Position numbers and translations under genes: made by a program
Shown here: positions 44,976 to 54,585 of the stretch, in pieces
Layout of the letters: every line of letters starts with the position of its first letter
Position numbering within the stretch: the stretch's first letter is position 1
NCBI RefSeq assembly: GCF_001571775.1
Contig: NZ_LRVM01000001.1
Span: 372,001-436,000 of the forward strand
DNA from: Anaerotignum neopropionicum
Lineage (GTDB): Bacteria > Bacillota > Clostridia > Lachnospirales > Anaerotignaceae
Length of the DNA: 64,000 nt
Direction of reading: 5' to 3'
The notes under the pieces: model-generated
Database searches by the model: none
Told to the model about the DNA's origin: nothing
The model's input: only the letters and a program-made list of their open reading frames with translations

Positions 44976-45256
44976 GATTCCTTGATTTTTATAAAGAGGC
45001 TTTTTTAAAACCGGAAATACGCTAAATTAAGGAGTAGAGATATTATTTGTCGCCAAAATTTCTACGGAGAAATAAATTTTTTGATAAATTTGAAAAAAGC
45101 ATTGAAAAAAAACTTTCCGAAAAATCGAGAGCAGGTATTTGTATTGAAATGCACTGTTATCGTCAAAAAATAGCCGAATTTTGCCCCGGATTCTTCCTTC
45201 TGCAAAGCATGGAACGTCCCTTTTCTTCATATGTTGGAGGGAGGGGAAGTGAAAAC

Positions 45257-46177
45257 ATGGGAAAAAAGCTTTTGGCAATCCTGATTGGATATATTATATT
45301 GGCAGTTATCCTTCTTCCGTTGTTCATTACCCTGCTTTGGGGCGGATTTTTCACCCAAGAGGTGAAGGAGGCAAAAACGCTGATCGGGATTGATGATGTG
45401 TTTTCGCCGGAGCTGGAGGAATATATTGTGGGGGTTGTTTCTGCGGAAATGCCTGCTTCTTTTCCGGAAGAAGCCTTAAAGGCGCAGGCTGTGGCTGCTC
45501 GTACCTATGAAGTGAGAAAGATGCAGGAGGCGGGCTCCGAAGAAGTTCTTTATGATGTAGGACAAGCCTACAATTCCGTTGTGGAGCAAAAGAAAAAATG
45601 GGGCGAAAATTATATTGATAATGCAAATAAAATTAGAAAAGCGGTAAAGGAAACCCAGGGCGAAATTATGGTTTATGATGGGGAGCCAATTTTGGCGGTA
45701 TTTCATGCCCAAAGCGCCGGCAAAACAGAGGCCTCGGAAAATGTGTGGTCCAGTGCTCTGCCCTATTTAAAAAGCGTTGACAGCGAGGAGGATAAGAATG
45801 CGCCCAATAACGAATATACTTGTACGATTTCCGCTAAGGAGGTTTGGGATAAGCTGCAAAAATTTGGGGAGTTAAATCAAGATGAAACGAATTTGACCTT
45901 CAATATTATAGATAGATCCCAAGCGGGCTACATTCAAAAGTTAAGAGTAGGCGGCATTAGTCTAAGCGGTTTGGAGGTTCGCACCGCGCTGGGGCTGCGC
46001 AGCGCAAACTTTGAGGTGGAGCGGCAAGGGGACAGCTTTGTTTTTGTAACCCATGGCTATGGTCATGGTGCAGGAATGAGCCAATATGGCGCTTCTTATT
46101 TAGCGGAGGAAGGCATGGATTATCGGGAAATATTATGTCATTATTATCAGGGAATTTCAAAAGAAAAACGGCATTAA
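45257..46177 (+). CDS. spoIID: Stage II sporulation protein D (SpoIID)
   Basis: A 306-residue lytic transglycosylase of the engulfment machinery, partner of SpoIIP. One N-terminal transmembrane helix (5-30), then the SpoIID domain: VVSAEMPASFPEEALKAQAV with the catalytic glutamate, AARTYEVR, HAQSAGKTE, and GYGHGAGMSQYGA near the end. The ATG at 45257 follows GGAGGGAGGGG; the upstream open frame to 45047 lacks support. The last residues after HYYQGI (SKEKRH) are unusual, because from about 46150 the DNA reads as yidC in another frame; the original C-terminus may have been replaced. Confidence 0.9.
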   Translation: MGKKLLAILIGYIILAVILLPLFITLLWGGFFTQEVKEAKTLIGIDDVFSPELEEYIVGVVSAEMPASFPEEALKAQAVAARTYEVRKMQEAGSEEVLYDVGQAYNSVVEQKKKWGENYIDNANKIRKAVKETQGEIMVYDGEPILAVFHAQSAGKTEASENVWSSALPYLKSVDSEEDKNAPNNEYTCTISAKEVWDKLQKFGELNQDETNLTFNIIDRSQAGYIQKLRVGGISLSGLEVRTALGLRSANFEVERQGDSFVFVTHGYGHGAGMSQYGASYLAEEGMDYREILCHYYQGISKEKRH

Positions 46178-46181
46178 CCTT

Positions 46182-46880
46182 ATGGGCGGCTGCTTGCCTT
46201 TGTTAGTTCAGCTTCCTATATTATATGCATTGTTCTACATTTTCCAAAATGCATATGTATATGTTGATGTTATTGGTCAAAATTATACAGATATTGCAAA
46301 CGCAATTTTGCAAATTCCCCAAACTACCAGAATGGAAGTTTTTGGGCCCTATGCTCAGACATTTGTGGATCAATATAAAAATGTTGCAACAATTAAAGCC
46401 AATGGCTTTGATTTAAGTCGTTTAAATGACATTGTAATGCTGGTGAATTATCTGAATGTTGATTCATGGCAGTCAATTGTAAGTCAGCTTGGTTCCAATG
46501 GAACTGCATTGGTAGATCTTTTGGCAACAAAGAATAATATTGAAACATTTTTATTCCTGCCCTTGGTAAGCCAGGCAGGGTTGAAATGGCCGGGTATCAT
46601 GGTTCCTATTTTAGCGGCAATTACCACCTATGCCCAATCTAAAATTATGATGTCTATGACACCACCTGCGAGCAATGGCGGGCAGGAGAACCCTGCAATG
46701 GCTATGACAAAAACAATGACGTATGTAATGCCGTTTATGATGGGCTTCTTCTGTATTAGTATGCCGGCTGGTCTTGGCCTTTACTGGACAATCAGTAACG
46801 TGTTCGGTATTATTCAGCAGGTAATCTTGCAGAAGTACTATAAAAAGAAATTTATGGGGGAGGCTGCTCAGAATGGATGA
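46182..46880 (+). CDS. yidC: YidC/Oxa1 membrane insertase, 5'-truncated
   Basis: The C-terminal 232 residues of the YidC insertase. The start MGGCLPLLVQLPILYALF is the well-known internal GGCLP..LQ.PI..ALF region, which is never the N-terminus. In the same frame the DNA before the ATG reads REFQKKNGINL, the usual loop ahead of that segment, up to about 46150 where it meets the end of spoIID. Transmembrane helix 1, which carries the essential groove arginine in Bacillus proteins, is missing, and there is no ribosome site. The rest (TYVMPFMMGFF, GLGLYWTISNVF) is intact and overlaps jag by 8 bases. It is probably non-functional alone, or the product of an assembly join. Confidence 0.85.
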   Translation: MGGCLPLLVQLPILYALFYIFQNAYVYVDVIGQNYTDIANAILQIPQTTRMEVFGPYAQTFVDQYKNVATIKANGFDLSRLNDIVMLVNYLNVDSWQSIVSQLGSNGTALVDLLATKNNIETFLFLPLVSQAGLKWPGIMVPILAAITTYAQSKIMMSMTPPASNGGQENPAMAMTKTMTYVMPFMMGFFCISMPAGLGLYWTISNVFGIIQQVILQKYYKKKFMGEAAQNG

Positions 46881-47490
46881 AATCAGAAAAAGCGGTAGAA
46901 GCATTGAAGAAGCGGTGGATGCTGCTTTAGCAGAGATGGGAGCGTCTAAGGAAGAAGTTTCCATAACCGTGATTGATGAGGGATCAAAAGGCTTTTTTGG
47001 TGTATTTGGCGGAAAAGATGCAATTGTATTGGTTCGTAAAAATTTCAAACCCGAGCGTGCTGCAGAAAATTTTTTAAGAGAAGTATTTTTAGCTATGGGA
47101 TTAATTGTAAAAATTGAATCCCAAATAAAGGACAAGCATTTGTTGGTAAATTTAATTGGCAATGAAATGGGCATTCTAATCGGCAAAAGAGGCCAAACCT
47201 TAGATTCGTTGCAATACCTAGTAAACCTTGTTGTGAATAAAAACAGTAATTCCTATATCAGCGTAATGTTGGATACGGAAAATTACCGTCAAAGAAGAAA
47301 GGAAACTTTGGAAACCCTTGCCTTTAACTTAGCAAAGAAGGTAAAGCACACAAAGAAAAATGTAGTGCTTGAACCAATGAATCCTTATGAAAGAAGAATT
47401 ATCCATTCCGCATTGCAAAATGACCGCTTTGTAACAACCTTTAGCGAGGGAGAAGAGCCTTACCGCAATGTTGTGATTACTTTAAAATAA
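46873..47490 (+). CDS. jag: RNA-binding protein Jag/KhpB (SpoIIIJ-associated)
   Basis: A 205-residue protein: Jag_N domain (1-50, with GSKGFFGVFG), KH-II domain with GILIGKRGQTLDSLQYLVN (about 96-120), and R3H domain with MNPYERRIIHSAL near 175. It binds small RNAs with KhpA and affects cell elongation. It overlaps yidC by 8 bases, as in most Firmicutes, and precedes mnmE. Confidence 0.93.
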   Translation: MDEIRKSGRSIEEAVDAALAEMGASKEEVSITVIDEGSKGFFGVFGGKDAIVLVRKNFKPERAAENFLREVFLAMGLIVKIESQIKDKHLLVNLIGNEMGILIGKRGQTLDSLQYLVNLVVNKNSNSYISVMLDTENYRQRRKETLETLAFNLAKKVKHTKKNVVLEPMNPYERRIIHSALQNDRFVTTFSEGEEPYRNVVITLK

Positions 47491-47501
47491 ACGCAGTCAA
47501 A

Positions 47502-47535
47502 AAAACCCGTTACAGGAGCGCTTGTTGCGGGTTTT
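47502..47535 (+). terminator. Terminator after jag
   Basis: AAAACCCG (47502-47509) pairs with CGGGTTTT (47528-47535) through a 18-base loop with inner pairing. Confidence 0.75.
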
Positions 47536-47559
47536 GCTATATCTAAAGTCAAGACATAA

Positions 47560-47830
47560 GGGCAAGATAAAAGGGCAAGACCTTTGGCTTTGCTCTCTCA
47601 CTGCCCAAGATAGGGCAGACGGCGAAGCCGACTTTTGCGTAGCAAAAGTGATGAACCACTTACTTGCTTTTTGAAAAAAACAAGACCAAAAACTTTTAAT
47701 GAAAACCACTAGCAAAAACAAATGTTTTTGCGTATAAAAGTTTCGCTCAAGCCTTTACAAAGGCTTGCAGGGTTCGGGACAGCGTCCCGAGGTCTTGCCC
47801 TTGTCTTTGCCCTTGAACTTGACTTTGACC
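47560..47830 (+). repeat. Mosaic repeat copy 7
   Basis: Between jag and mnmE. It carries ACTGCCCAAGATAGGGCAG, TTTTGCGTAGCAAAAG, the CAAGACCAAAAACTTTTAAT block, and the third block with AAGCCTTTACAAAGGCTTGC and GTTCGGGACAGCGTCCCGA. It keeps the mnmE frame open upstream of the real start. Confidence 0.82.
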
Positions 47831-47847
47831 TAAATAGGAGGGATAAA

Positions 47848-49233
47848 ATGAATAGATTTAACCAACTAGATGATATAATAGCGGCGATTTCAACCCCCTT
47901 GGGTGTGGGCGGAATCGGGATTGTCAGAATCAGTGGAGGGGGCAGTATCGAATTGGTGGATGGCCTGTTTTCGGGAAAAAACACTCTTTTGTCCAAGAAA
48001 AGTCATACCCTGTCCTATGGTAAAATCATTCATCATGGCGAGATCATTGACGAGGCGCTGGTTTCCGTTATGAAAGCCCCCCAAACCTATACCAAAGAGG
48101 ATATTGTGGAAATCAACTGTCATGGCGGTTCTTTGGTCACTCGTAGAATATTAGAAGCGGTTTTAAACGAGGGCGCAAGATTGGCGGAGCCGGGAGAATT
48201 TACCAAGAGAGCCTTTTTAAATGGCCGTATGGATTTGACCCAAGCCGAGGCAGTCATAGATATCATCAACTCCCATACTGATCTGTCCCGTCAGGCGGCG
48301 GTGAATCAGCTGGAGGGTAGATTGAAAATAGAAGTGGGTTCTATGCGTCAGGAAATTCTGGATATGATTGCCTCCATTGAGGCAGTCATCGATTATCCCG
48401 AGCATGACGTGGAAGAAGAAACTTATGGAACTATGGAGCAGGGCACTTTGAAAATTTTAGACCGTATGGAAAAACTGTTGCAAAATGCCGATCGAGGTAA
48501 AATCATCCGGGAAGGCTTGGAAACCGTTATCGTGGGCAAGCCCAACGTGGGTAAATCTTCCCTCTTGAATTGGCTTTTGGAGGAGGAACGGGCAATCGTA
48601 ACGGACATCCCCGGCACAACCAGGGATACCGTTGAGGAATATATTAATATCGACGGCATTCCTATGAAAATTGTGGATACCGCAGGTATTCGAGAAACCG
48701 GCGACTTGGTGGAAAAAATGGGTGTGGAGAAATCCAAGGCCCATGCTGAAAAAGCCGATTTAATTTTGATGATGCTGGATAGCTCAAGACCGCTGGAGGC
48801 GGAGGATAGAGAGATTTTGTCCTTCATTCAGGGAAAAAAGACTCTGGTTTTGCTGAATAAAACGGATTTGACCCAGGCGCTTTCCATGGAGGAGTTGGAA
48901 AAATATATCCCTAAGGAGCAGCTGCTTTCCGTTTCCATTAAGGAAAACCGTGGCTTTGAGGAATTAATCAACGGCTTAAAGGAATTGTTTTTCCATGGCG
49001 AAGGTGTAAAGGCGGAGGACGGGCTTTTGGGTAATACCCGCCATAAAAATGCACTATTCCGTGCCAAAGAAGCCATGGAGCAATGCTTGATTACCATTCG
49101 TACCCGTATGCCCGAGGATTTTATTTCCTTGGATTTACAAGATGCCAACCGTGCCTTGGGCGAAATTACTGGGGATGTGGCAGATGAGGAAATTATAGAC
49201 CGTATTTTTACAAAATTTTGCTTGGGCAAATAA
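47848..49233 (+). CDS. mnmE: tRNA modification GTPase MnmE
   Basis: A 461-residue GTPase that with MnmG installs the (carboxymethyl)aminomethyl group at U34 of tRNAs. The N-terminal folate-binding domain has IAAISTPLGVGGIGIVRISG, then G1 GKPNVGKSS, G3 DTAGI, G4 NKTD and the C-terminal FTKFCLGK with the essential cysteine. The ATG at 47848 follows GGAGGG; 42 upstream codons in frame come from a repeat and are not coding. mnmG follows after 165 bases. Confidence 0.96.
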   Translation: MNRFNQLDDIIAAISTPLGVGGIGIVRISGGGSIELVDGLFSGKNTLLSKKSHTLSYGKIIHHGEIIDEALVSVMKAPQTYTKEDIVEINCHGGSLVTRRILEAVLNEGARLAEPGEFTKRAFLNGRMDLTQAEAVIDIINSHTDLSRQAAVNQLEGRLKIEVGSMRQEILDMIASIEAVIDYPEHDVEEETYGTMEQGTLKILDRMEKLLQNADRGKIIREGLETVIVGKPNVGKSSLLNWLLEEERAIVTDIPGTTRDTVEEYINIDGIPMKIVDTAGIRETGDLVEKMGVEKSKAHAEKADLILMMLDSSRPLEAEDREILSFIQGKKTLVLLNKTDLTQALSMEELEKYIPKEQLLSVSIKENRGFEELINGLKELFFHGEGVKAEDGLLGNTRHKNALFRAKEAMEQCLITIRTRMPEDFISLDLQDANRALGEITGDVADEEIIDRIFTKFCLGK

Positions 49234-49398
49234 TTTACAGGAATGTTGTTTAACGATTTTTGTTGAAAATGGGAAATTTTTTCCCACGGAATTGCCCGGA
49301 AACCATTGCTTATTTAGCGAACTTATCCTAAAATAGTAGGTTGAGAATAGAAAATAAACCGAGGGGATTTCCCTTTGCGATATAAAGGAGTTTTAATC

Positions 49399-51351
49399 AT
49401 GATGTATGAGGCGGGAACCATCGATGTTGCTGTTGTCGGCGGCGGCCATGCAGGCTGTGAGGCGGCGTTGGCGGCGGCAAGAATGGGCATGAAAACCATA
49501 ATGTTTGCCATCAGTCTGGACAGCATTGCCATGATGCCCTGCAATCCGTCCATTGGCGGCAGCTCCAAGGGTCATCTGGTAAGAGAGATCGATGCTTTGG
49601 GCGGGCAAATGGGGAAAGCGATTGATAAAACCTATATTCAGACAAAAATGTTGAATACGGGGAAAGGTCCTGCAGTTTATTCCTTGCGTGCCCAGGCGGA
49701 CAAAGTAAAATATCAGGCGGAAATGAAGCTTACCTTGGAAAGAACGCCAAACTTGCGGATTTATCAAGGGGAGATTGCAGAGATCTTGACGGAGAATGGC
49801 AAGGTTTCGGGCGTTGTGACTGCTGCTGGAGCAATCTTTCGCTGTAAAGCCGCTGTTCTTTGCATGGGTACATTTATGCATGGGCGTTGTTTGCATGGTG
49901 AAGTAATTGTGCCCAGTGGGCCTAATAATTTGATGCCAGCCACCCACTTAAGCGAAAATTTAAAGGATATGGGCATCCGTCTGTATCGTTTTAAAACGGG
50001 CACACCGGCAAGAATATTGAAAAGTTCCTTGGATTTTGAGAAAATGCAACCTCAATATGGGGATGAAAATATCGTTCCCTTTTCCTTTGAAAATACAGCA
50101 GAGGATATTAAAAGAGAACAGCTTTTATGCTGGTTGACCTATACCAACGAAAAAACCCATCAAGTAATACGGGATAATTTGCATCGTTCCCCATTGTTTG
50201 GCGGTGTCATCGAAGGGACAGGCCCCAGATATTGTCCGTCTATTGAGGATAAGGTGGTTCGTTTTGCCGATAAGGACCGCCATCAGATTTTTATCGAGCC
50301 GGAAGGCGAGGGGACAGAGGAAATGTACATACAGGGAATGTCCTCCTCCTTGCCTGAGGATGTGCAAATTGCCATGTATCGTACCATTCCCGGATTGGAG
50401 CACTGCGAATTTACCCGTTTTGCCTATGCCATTGAATATGATTGCATTGATGCCACACAATTAAAGCTTTCCTTGGAATTTAAGGAGTATAAGGGTTTAT
50501 TTAGTTCGGGGCAGTTTAACGGCAGTTCGGGATACGAGGAAGCGGCGGCCCAGGGGTTAATCGGTGGGATCAATGCGGCGCGCTATATTCAAGGAGAAGT
50601 GCCTGTTATTTTACAGCGTTCCGATGGGTATATCGGTGTACTGATTGACGATTTAATCAGCAAAGGGAGCAAAGAGCCATATCGTATGATGACAAGCCGT
50701 GCGGAGTTCCGTTTGCTGTTACGCCAGGACAATGCGGACCAAAGGTTATTGCCCATTGGACACGAAATCGGTTTGATTTCCCAGGAGCGTTACTTAGCAT
50801 TACGGGAGAAGGAACGCTTGGTTGCCTTGGAAATTGAGCGTGTAAAGGGCTTAACCATTGCACCCAATGAAACAACATTGGAAATTTTGGAGAAATATCA
50901 AAGCTCGGCCATCAAATCCGGGGTAAGGCTATCGGATTTGATCAAAAGGCCTGAATTGGACTATGAAAAGCTAGCGCCCGTTGATGGGGAAAGACCCGAT
51001 TTGCCAGAGCCAGTGAAGGAGCAGGTAAATATCCAGATCAAGTACGAGGGGTATATTGGGCAGCAATTAAAGCAAGTAGAGCAGTTTAAGAAGCTGGAAA
51101 ACCGTAAGCTAGGGGATGACATGGATTATAAGAGTATTCAAGGGCTGCGCATCGAGGCACAGCAGAAGCTAGATGCAATTCATCCCAGCTCACTAGGGCA
51201 GGCTTCCCGAATTACTGGGGTATCGCCAGCGGATATTTCCGTTTTGCTTATTTATTTAGAGCAGCAAAAAAGGGCAAGTTCTCGGGACGTTATCCCGAAC
51301 CCAGAAAGGGCAAGTTCTCGGGATGCTATCCCGAACCCTGCAAGCCTTTGA
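49399..51351 (+). CDS. mnmG: tRNA uridine modification enzyme MnmG, C-terminus extended by a repeat
   Basis: A 650-residue FAD enzyme, partner of MnmE. FAD-binding [19 protein letters not shown] is at the start; NPSIGG(S)[28 protein letters not shown] and [21 protein letters not shown] are signatures. The ATG at 49399 follows AAAGGAG. The native protein would end shortly after [12 protein letters not shown], but the frame runs 26 residues into an inverted mosaic-repeat block, giving two copies of RASSRD(V/A)IPNP. The repeat has replaced the normal stop. Confidence 0.94.
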   Translation: MMYEAGTIDVAVVGGGHAGCEAALAAARMGMKTIMFAISLDSIAMMPCNPSIGGSSKGHLVREIDALGGQMGKAIDKTYIQTKMLNTGKGPAVYSLRAQADKVKYQAEMKLTLERTPNLRIYQGEIAEILTENGKVSGVVTAAGAIFRCKAAVLCMGTFMHGRCLHGEVIVPSGPNNLMPATHLSENLKDMGIRLYRFKTGTPARILKSSLDFEKMQPQYGDENIVPFSFENTAEDIKREQLLCWLTYTNEKTHQVIRDNLHRSPLFGGVIEGTGPRYCPSIEDKVVRFADKDRHQIFIEPEGEGTEEMYIQGMSSSLPEDVQIAMYRTIPGLEHCEFTRFAYAIEYDCIDATQLKLSLEFKEYKGLFSSGQFNGSSGYEEAAAQGLIGGINAARYIQGEVPVILQRSDGYIGVLIDDLISKGSKEPYRMMTSRAEFRLLLRQDNADQRLLPIGHEIGLISQERYLALREKERLVALEIERVKGLTIAPNETTLEILEKYQSSAIKSGVRLSDLIKRPELDYEKLAPVDGERPDLPEPVKEQVNIQIKYEGYIGQQLKQVEQFKKLENRKLGDDMDYKSIQGLRIEAQQKLDAIHPSSLGQASRITGVSPADISVLLIYLEQQKRASSRDVIPNPERASSRDAIPNPASL

Positions 51352-51600
51352 AAAGGCTTGAGCGAAACTTTTACATGCAAAACCATTCGTTTTTGCAGGG
51401 GAATGGGTAAAATGAAAGTTTATATCCCAATCCCCCTGAAACCCCATAGTTATGCGGTTTCAAATAAAAGTTTTTCGTCTTGTTTATTACAAAAAGCAAG
51501 TGGGGTTGTTCATCACTTTTGTTACGCTGTTTGCTTTATCATGGGCAGTGAGAGGGCAAAGCCCCACGGTCTTGATTTTTATTCAGAAAGGAGGCGGTTT
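51265..51600 (-). repeat. Mosaic repeat copy 8, inverted, at the mnmG 3' end
   Basis: Runs opposite to the other copies. It begins with the third block reversed and doubled (GGCAAGTTCTCGGGACG at 51268 and its variant at 51307), then GCAAGCCTTTGAAAAGGCTT, and ends with the reversed first block (CACTTTTGTTACGC..GGGCAGTGAGAGGGCAAAGCCC). Confidence 0.8.
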
Positions 51601-51601
51601 C

Positions 51602-52036
51602 ATGAAGTTATTTCTGCCTTGGGAGGGCTCTGAAATGGAAAAGCCCAATAAAGACAGAAAAGTATTTCTGCCAAAAAGAAGAGTTCCTTTGGAGGATTCC
51701 TGTTTTAAAACAATTGGCGGCCCTTTTTTTTCATTGCCAAATCCCAGTGGAACGGTGCGTTCCTTTTTGAACGCTTTAGAAAAGGATCATCAAGACGAGG
51801 CGATGGGCTATCTTTCTACATCAGCAGCTACTATGGTGGATTTTGAGGGAATTAAAAACTTTTTTGGCGAGAGAAAGCTGCTGCGTTTTTTTTCGGATGA
51901 TATTTTTAACGAAATCAGAACGGTAGCGTTGACTTGTAAAAATGACGAGGGCAATACCGAAGTGATTTTTGTTCAAATGGTGGCTGAACCCAACCGTTTT
52001 GGCAAGTGGAAAATAAATTATATTGAAAAGGAGTAG
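51602..52036 (+). CDS. Hypothetical protein between mnmG and rsmG
   Basis: A 144-residue cytoplasmic protein. The ATG at 51602 follows AAAGGAGG; an upstream open frame back to 51452 is repeat sequence. Residues 1-50 are basic and polar; from about 50 to 144 a small alpha+beta domain (SGTVRSFLNALEKDHQDEAMGYLS, WKINYIEK) resembles NTF2-like or DUF4878-type modules in its start and end, but no firm family match can be made. It ends 3 bases before rsmG and is probably cotranscribed. Confidence 0.65.
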   Translation: MKLFLPWEGSEMEKPNKDRKVFLPKRRVPLEDSCFKTIGGPFFSLPNPSGTVRSFLNALEKDHQDEAMGYLSTSAATMVDFEGIKNFFGERKLLRFFSDDIFNEIRTVALTCKNDEGNTEVIFVQMVAEPNRFGKWKINYIEKE

Positions 52037-52039
52037 CTT

Positions 52040-52759
52040 ATGGAAAATAAAATGCTATTGCAAGCCTGTTGTGAGGAGATGCAAATTCATCTTTCCCCAC
52101 AAATGGCAGACCAGTTTATGGCGTATCAGTCCCTGCTTTTGGAATGGAACGAAAAAATGAATTTAACCGCCATAACGGAGGAACGCGAGGTTGTGTTAAA
52201 GCATTTTGTTGACAGCCTAAGCCTTGTGCCTTATTTAAAGCTATGGGACGCCACGAAAATAATAGATGTGGGAACGGGTGCAGGCTTTCCCGGTCTGCCC
52301 GTGAAAATTGTCTGTCCTCAGGTTTCTATGACCCTATTGGATTCCTTGCAAAAAAGAATCGGTTTTTTGGAGGAGGCCATTCAGGCCATGGGTCTGACGG
52401 ATGTTGCTTGTGTCCATGCGCGGGCGGAGGATGGTGGGCAAAACCCCATGTATCGGGAGCAGTTTGACTACTGTGTATCCCGTGCGGTGGCGAATTTGGC
52501 TGTGTTGGCGGAATATTGTCTGCCTTTTGTAAAGGTAGGCGGCAAACTGGCAGCCTTAAAAGGCCCGGATGCACTGGCGGAAATCGCCGCAGCAGAGGGT
52601 GCTTTAGGGAAGCTTGGGGGCAGGGTGACAGAGGTGATTGACGTTGCCATTCCGTTTACGGAGCTATCCCATAAGCTTGTTTTTATCGAAAAGGTAGCTT
52701 CTACGCCAAAAGCATATCCCAGAAAAGCAGGTAAAATTACAAAAAACCCCTTAAAATGA
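52040..52759 (+). CDS. rsmG: 16S rRNA (guanine-N7) methyltransferase RsmG
   Basis: A 239-residue SAM methyltransferase that makes m7G527 of 16S rRNA. WNEKMNLTAITEEREVVLKHFVDSL and the SAM loop IIDVGTGAGFPGLPVKI are diagnostic, and the catalytic-region CVSRAVANLAVL is conserved. GGAG precedes the ATG. This is the usual mnmE-mnmG-rsmG order. Confidence 0.96.
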   Translation: MENKMLLQACCEEMQIHLSPQMADQFMAYQSLLLEWNEKMNLTAITEEREVVLKHFVDSLSLVPYLKLWDATKIIDVGTGAGFPGLPVKIVCPQVSMTLLDSLQKRIGFLEEAIQAMGLTDVACVHARAEDGGQNPMYREQFDYCVSRAVANLAVLAEYCLPFVKVGGKLAALKGPDALAEIAAAEGALGKLGGRVTEVIDVAIPFTELSHKLVFIEKVASTPKAYPRKAGKITKNPLK

Positions 52760-53611
52760 TAAGGTGGACAATATATGGCCTGTGTGGGTTGTTCCCACAC
52801 ACCTTAAAAAAAGCCCAATTACTTGGCAAAAGCTTTGCCTTGCAAAAAAAGGCTTTTTTATTTTTCGCCAAAATAAAAAAATGAGGGTGTTTTGGAAACA
52901 AAGGTTTTTAAAATCATTTTTTGGGAAAATGGCAAAGTAGACCCTTAAATTTTTTTTAAAAAAGGCTTTGTATTGTTTTCAATTAAAAAATGATTGACAT
53001 ATGTAATGGTATAAAACATTGGTGATGATCCCTCACTGCCCAAGACAGGGCAGACGCCAAAGCCGGCTTTTGCGAAGCAAAAGTGATGACCCTTACTGCC
53101 CAAGACAGGGCAGACGGCAAAGCCGGGAGAATTTTAAATTTGCTCTCGCCATGGAATTTCTTGGGAAATGTTTTTTTGATAAGGATTTTATTCCTATAAA
53201 AATCAAATTCATAAAGTCATAGCAATGGTTATTGTTTTTCAACAAGTTCAAAAATTAAATTTTTATTGAAAAAAACAAGAAAATCTTTATAAATTTTTCT
53301 TTGAATGGAAAAATACACTTTCAATATATAGTATTTGAATGTCAAAAAAAGCAGTATATGTAGTATTTATTTAAAAAATTTTGACATAAAAAGGAAATTA
53401 CCCCATCTCTTTTTCACAACCTCCGCCAATATCTCCAAAGCTTCGAGCTTTTTGTGTCTGTTGCGCTGTCTTTTTGTCGAGGCCACAGTGATTTTGTTGT
53501 ACTCTTTTTCTGCCCAAATGGGTTTCCTGTGATAAAATGAAAAAAAAGAAAAATGCCGTAGATTTGTAAAGGTATTGCGGTTTCCATAGAATAAAAAAGG
53601 AGGAAATACAT
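52760..53611 (+). other. Intergenic region rsmG to noc
   Basis: About 850 bases. A terminator at 52806-52860 (AAAAAAAGCC with GGCTTTTTTA) ends rsmG. Two partial mosaic-repeat copies lie at 53026-53126. The rest is AT-rich and holds the noc promoter, which I cannot place firmly. AAGGAGG precedes 53612. No gene is seen. Confidence 0.6.
53026..53126 (+). repeat. Mosaic repeat copy 9, two partial units
   Basis: Two tandem units of CACTGCCCAAGACAGGGCAGACG(C/G)C(A)AAGCCGG about 60 bases apart, the first followed by CTTTTGCGAAGCAAAAG. Confidence 0.78.
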
Positions 53612-54451
53612 ATGGAGGTTTTGAAATTTCCCGAAATGCGTTTGAAAAAAGAAAAGGCAGTTTATCAGCTACCCATTGAAAAAATCCGCCCCAATCCATA
53701 CCAGCCAAGAAAGTATTTCAATATGACTGCCTTGGAGGAGTTGGCGGAGTCCATCACTGCATATGGAATATTGCAGCCCATTACCGTGCGAAAAATGAGT
53801 GGAGGATTTTACGAATTGGTGGCGGGGGAACGCCGTTTGCGTGCGGCTCAAATGGCAGGGCTTACAACCATTCCCGCCTTATTTGTGCAAGTAAATGACA
53901 GCGATAGTGCAGTATTGGCGTTCATTGAAAATATTCAACGGCAAAATCTTAGTTTTTTGGAAGAGGCCGAGGGCTATCGCAACATGATGGAGGACTATGG
54001 CTTGACCCAAGAGCAGCTGGCGGCAAAGCTTTCTAAAAGCCAATCGGCTATTGCAAATAAGCTGCGTGTCTTAAAGCTGGAGGAAAGTGTAAAAAAAGAG
54101 CTTTTGGATCATAGCTTCACAGAACGTCATGCAAGAGCCTTGCTTCGTCTGCCTGATGAAGAAAGCCGCTTGGTGGTAATGGCGCAGATGATTCGTGAGG
54201 AAATGAATGTAAAACGGACAGAGGACTTGGTGGAGTATACCTTGGAAGAAATGCGAAATAAGCATACGCCAAAAGGAGAGCGTAAGGAAAAACGCTTTGT
54301 TACTGATTTTCGTTTGTTTACCAATACTATTAAGCAATCTCTTGAGGTGATCCGTCGCAGCGGTATGGATGTGGTATACGAGGATTCGCAGAACGAAGAA
54401 GGCTGTGAAATCATAATTCGTATTCGTAAGGGTGTAGTGGAATCGGCGTAA
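53612..54451 (+). CDS. noc: ParB-family nucleoid occlusion protein (Noc-like)
   Basis: A 279-residue ParB/Noc CTPase. The N-terminal domain has IRPNPYQPRKYF and the CTP-binding GERRLRAAQMAG; the central helix-turn-helix is LTQEQLAAKLSKSQSAIANKLRVLKL. Its place after rsmG fits Noc, which in Bacillus and relatives blocks division over the nucleoid; ParB itself would follow a parA gene. No parA-parB pair follows here, so ParB function cannot be excluded. Confidence 0.88.
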   Translation: MEVLKFPEMRLKKEKAVYQLPIEKIRPNPYQPRKYFNMTALEELAESITAYGILQPITVRKMSGGFYELVAGERRLRAAQMAGLTTIPALFVQVNDSDSAVLAFIENIQRQNLSFLEEAEGYRNMMEDYGLTQEQLAAKLSKSQSAIANKLRVLKLEESVKKELLDHSFTERHARALLRLPDEESRLVVMAQMIREEMNVKRTEDLVEYTLEEMRNKHTPKGERKEKRFVTDFRLFTNTIKQSLEVIRRSGMDVVYEDSQNEEGCEIIIRIRKGVVESA

Positions 54452-54585
54452 TGCAAAAAAAATTTTAATATTGTTGGAAAAAACCTTTTGTGATACAGTG
54501 AGTGTAAGCTCTCAATTTCTGTTTCAGATTAGAGAGGAAAAGGAAAAAAGGAAATGCTATCCTTTTATCATAGGAGGTAAGGAAT

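Noticed and set aside
45047-45256. Upstream in-frame extension of spoIID (70 codons).
   Set aside because: No ribosome site; the frame is AT-rich and basic with no family resemblance, while the ATG at 45257 is well placed before the membrane helix.
47722-47847. Longer in-frame N-terminus for mnmE.
   Set aside because: The extra 42 codons are mosaic-repeat DNA; the ATG at 47848 has a good ribosome site and begins at the conserved domain.
8811-53126. Mosaic repeats considered as a CRISPR array.
   Set aside because: Copies are scattered over 45 kb, vary in length and block order, and have no regular spacers or cas genes.
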